From assembly GCF_007988905.1 (NCBI RefSeq), contig NZ_BJVA01000002.1:1-64000 (forward strand): DNA of 64,000 nucleotides, written 5' to 3'. The translations under genes and the position numbers were made by a program. The stretch is from Gluconobacter kanchanaburiensis NBRC 103587 (GTDB taxonomy: Bacteria > Pseudomonadota > Alphaproteobacteria > Acetobacterales > Acetobacteraceae). This document shows, in pieces, positions 62,119 through 64,000 of this stretch (its first letter is position 1; the number at the start of each line of letters is the position of its first letter). The notes under the pieces are model-generated. The model was not told the DNA's origin. It searched no databases and saw nothing but the letters and a program-made list of their open reading frames with translations.

Positions 62119-63693
62119 ATGATTCCATCCTTCTCCCGCCTCCGCCGCACCGGTTTGGTCTGCGGCACCGCCCTGTCGCTGCTCGGTCTGTCCGCGTGCG
62201 ATCTGGCGCCCACCTATAAGGCTCCGAATCTTGTCGTCCCCGCCTCATGGCAGGGGCAGGCGCCGTTTGCCGTGGCCACACCCGCGGATACGGCACTGCC
62301 CACCAATTGGTGGACCATGTTTCAGGACCCACTACTGAACGATCTTGAAGCCCGCGCCACCTCGGATAACGGCGACATCCAGGCCGCTGCCGAGCGCTTC
62401 ATTCAGGCGCGCGCCCTTGTCGTAGCTGCGCGTTCGGAACTGCTTCCGCATGTCGCTCTTGAAGCCGGGGCGTCGGACAACAAGCAGTCCGCTGACCGTC
62501 TGTTCCGCAACGGCGCGACCTTGACCCAGACCGAAGAGGAATATGGCGGTCTGGCATCATGGGAGCCTGACTTCTGGTCGTCCATCCGCAACCGCGTCCG
62601 CGAACAGAAACAGTTCGCCCAGCAGCGTGCGGCCGATTTCGCGATGGCCCGTCTGAGTACTCAGGCCGAGCTTGCGCGCGACTATATCCAGCTTCGTGGC
62701 TACGATGCGCAGGATGCGATCTATGCGCAGTCCATCGGCTACTATGAGCGCGCCGTTCATATCACCGAGAATCAGGTTCAGAACCAGGCCGCTCCTCGCC
62801 TCGATCTGGCGCGGGCACAGGCGCAGCTCTACACCACACAGGCGGCGCGTCTGGATATTCAGGCCGCAAGACAGGTTACGGAACATGCCATCGCGGTGCT
62901 GACCAACATCTCACCGTCGAGCTTCCATATCCCTGCCAGCCCTGAGTTCCATTTCGTTCAGCCGACGATCCCCACGAACGTTCCTTCCACCCTGCTCCAG
63001 CGTCGTCCGGACATCGCATCATCCGAACGCGAGATGGCACAGGCCAATCGTGAAATCGGCATTGCGCGTGCGGCTTTCTATCCGCATATCGCCCTGCGCC
63101 TGAATGGTGGTTTCTCCGCCAATGGCTTTGATCTGGCCAATCTGGCCAACTCGCTATGGACCTATGGCGCAACGCTCGACATGCCGCTCTTTGATGGCGG
63201 ACTGCGTCGGGCAGAGCTTCAGAGAACATGGTCAGCCTATCGGGAAACGCGCGACGACTATCGCATGAAAGTTCTGTCGGCCTTCCGCGAAGTGGAAGAC
63301 GGTCTGTCTCTGACCGAACGTCTGACTAAGGAAAACGCGGCGCTGGAACAAGCGGTCAAAGCCAATCTCGCCACGCAGAACATGACCATGACGCTCTATC
63401 AGGGCGGCGTCGGAACCTATCTTGAGGCCATCTTCAGTCAGGAAAACACGCTGGAAAGCCGCATCCATCAGGTCGAGATCGCAACCCGTCTGTACCACGC
63501 GGACGTGGATCTGATCCGAAGCCTCGGCGGTGGCTGGAACGTGAAGGACCTGCCGACCATGGACCAGACGCTCTCGATCACTCCGCTGCAATACGACAAT
63601 CTGCACCACCCGAAACCTGTTGGAGACGTCACAATCTCACAGCATCCGGAGCAGTTCGAAAATATAACGCAGCCGATAGTTTCCCGACCCTGA
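62119..63693 (+). CDS. RND efflux outer-membrane factor, NodT family lipoprotein
   Basis: A 524-residue TolC-like outer-membrane lipoprotein. A lipobox LSAC (Cys27) follows the signal sequence, then the NodT/OprM start (DLAPTYKAPNL, PTNWWTMFQDPLLN). Two OEP repeats give the helical tunnel: LLQRRPDIASSEREMAQANREIGIARAAFYP is the highly conserved repeat start. It completes the tripartite pump. The last 45 residues are a non-conserved tail. Confidence 0.93.
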   Translation: MIPSFSRLRRTGLVCGTALSLLGLSACDLAPTYKAPNLVVPASWQGQAPFAVATPADTALPTNWWTMFQDPLLNDLEARATSDNGDIQAAAERFIQARALVVAARSELLPHVALEAGASDNKQSADRLFRNGATLTQTEEEYGGLASWEPDFWSSIRNRVREQKQFAQQRAADFAMARLSTQAELARDYIQLRGYDAQDAIYAQSIGYYERAVHITENQVQNQAAPRLDLARAQAQLYTTQAARLDIQAARQVTEHAIAVLTNISPSSFHIPASPEFHFVQPTIPTNVPSTLLQRRPDIASSEREMAQANREIGIARAAFYPHIALRLNGGFSANGFDLANLANSLWTYGATLDMPLFDGGLRRAELQRTWSAYRETRDDYRMKVLSAFREVEDGLSLTERLTKENAALEQAVKANLATQNMTMTLYQGGVGTYLEAIFSQENTLESRIHQVEIATRLYHADVDLIRSLGGGWNVKDLPTMDQTLSITPLQYDNLHHPKPVGDVTISQHPEQFENITQPIVSRP

Positions 63694-63742
63694 CGCCATA
63701 CAGTCACTGAAGGCAGTCATCGAAGGAATTTTTTTGGGAAAC

Positions 63743-63777
63743 CGCTGGCATCCTCGATCAACTCGGGAATGCCAGCG
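63743..63777 (+). terminator. terminator hairpin after the RND operon
   Basis: CGCTGGCAT (63743-63751) and ATGCCAGCG (63769-63777) form a perfect 9-bp stem 50 bp after the outer-membrane factor stop. A T7 run precedes the stem rather than following it, so termination is likely but not of the classical type in this strand. Confidence 0.5.
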
Positions 63778-63881
63778 ACACACTGAAACTAGCCACGGAT
63801 TTTCCTGCCGTACTTTAGCAAAATAATTTGCCATCTGGACCATTATCGGTGTTTAGGCCTTCTTCAAAGGAGGTGACAGGC

Positions 63882-63896
63882 ATGCTAGCCGAGTAG
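63882..63896 (+). other. strong start site cut off by an IS element
   Basis: AAAGGAGGTGACAGGC precedes an ATG at 63882, a near-ideal ribosome-binding site. The frame reads MLAE and stops at 63894-63896, within sequence that probably belongs to the IS terminus. A gene was probably interrupted here right after its start; alternatively it is a chance site. Confidence 0.4.
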
Positions 63897-64000
63897 CTCT
63901 ACAGGCTCAGGACCCATTGATTTTTATGGGGAATTTTGATTCAGACTCTGTAAGGAGACTGAAGGTGAGCGACTTGTACTGACTACAGGATGACCAGATG
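63891..64000 (+). mobile_element. IS5-family element, left part (continues beyond the window)
   Basis: From about 63901 (AGGCTCAGGACCCATTG) the sequence parallels the remnant at 250-340, including AAGGAGACT and a GTG-started VSDLY frame corresponding to MSDLF. The codon after this is TGA where the first copy has TGG, so the transposase frame is closed at its sixth codon, unless read-through occurs. The exact terminus is uncertain; GAGTAGCTCTAC at 63891 may be the tip. The rest lies outside the window. Confidence 0.65.

Noticed and set aside
250-64000. A composite transposon bounded by the two IS5-like copies
   Set aside because: The left copy is internally deleted and cannot transpose, the right copy has an early stop, and 63 kb is far above the usual size. 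Only passive recombination is considered.
1-64000. CRISPR arrays, tRNA or rRNA genes, phage modules or a defence island
   Set aside because: No regular spaced repeats, cloverleaf-like sequence, phage structural genes or defence genes were noticed, apart from the decayed toxin-antitoxin pair.

Overview
The window looks like a chromosomal segment of an acetic acid bacterium (Acetobacteraceae; Gluconobacter, Gluconacetobacter or Komagataeibacter type). This is inferred from gene content: two membrane-bound FAD (GMC) dehydrogenase complexes with tri-haem cytochromes and twin-arginine small subunits, an OprB porin, lactonases, several sugar-acid genes, and remnants of an IS5-family (IS1031-like) element at both window edges. 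No rRNA, tRNA or CRISPR array was seen.

Layout. 0.25-0.55 kb: a decayed IS5-type transposase. 0.85-10.3 kb: a redox island of three divergent units, each with its own regulator: SDR / Tat-tagged Zn-alcohol dehydrogenase (frameshifted) / SDR beside AraC; old-yellow-enzyme / quinone-oxidoreductase beside HxlR; Zn-alcohol dehydrogenase / tautomerase beside LysR. 10.8-15.8 kb: a TonB-dependent receptor followed by a response regulator and histidine kinase, with a truncated LpxR-like gene upstream. 16.5-16.9 kb: an intact Phd/YefM antitoxin next to a VapC toxin gutted by an internal deletion. 17.1-19.4 kb: DeoR, Gfo/Idh/MocA dehydrogenase and HbpS/GlcG-like protein. 19.8-30.6 kb: an N-acetylglucosamine locus (TonB receptor, NagX, an unrecognised secreted protein, BadF-type kinase, sugar MFS, NagA, NagB) divergent from a ROK repressor. 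30.8-37.0 kb: a tetronate (threonate/erythronate) pathway (LtnD, OtnK, OtnC, frameshifted GntP permease, OtnI) divergent from LysR.

37.1-56.2 kb is the most distinctive part: two dehydrogenase complexes, a Tat-exported SMP-30 lactonase, an exported beta-propeller, a cytoplasmic lactonase, an FMN hydroxyacid dehydrogenase, an Asp/Glu-racemase-like protein, an OprB porin, a ModA-like protein without signal peptide and an MFS carrier surround one LacI-family gene. I find six related 14-15 bp LacI-type palindromes (TGWAANCGNTTNCA) in their promoter regions, so the whole block may be one regulon: sugar entry by porin, periplasmic oxidation to lactone, hydrolysis to acid, further oxidation to keto acid, and uptake. 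The substrate is not evident.

56.3-57.5 kb carries a YghU-type glutathione enzyme and a broken GST fragment; 57.7-63.7 kb is an RND efflux operon (pump, adaptor, outer-membrane lipoprotein). The window ends in the left part of another IS5-type element inserted just behind a strong ribosome-binding site and start codon.

Two genes (1711-2900 and 31627-33016) are out of frame exactly at runs of 9 and 10 G, and C runs of 9 and 8 lie at 618-626 and 47682-47689. These may be slippage (contingency) sites, or assembly errors at homopolymers; the sequence alone cannot decide.
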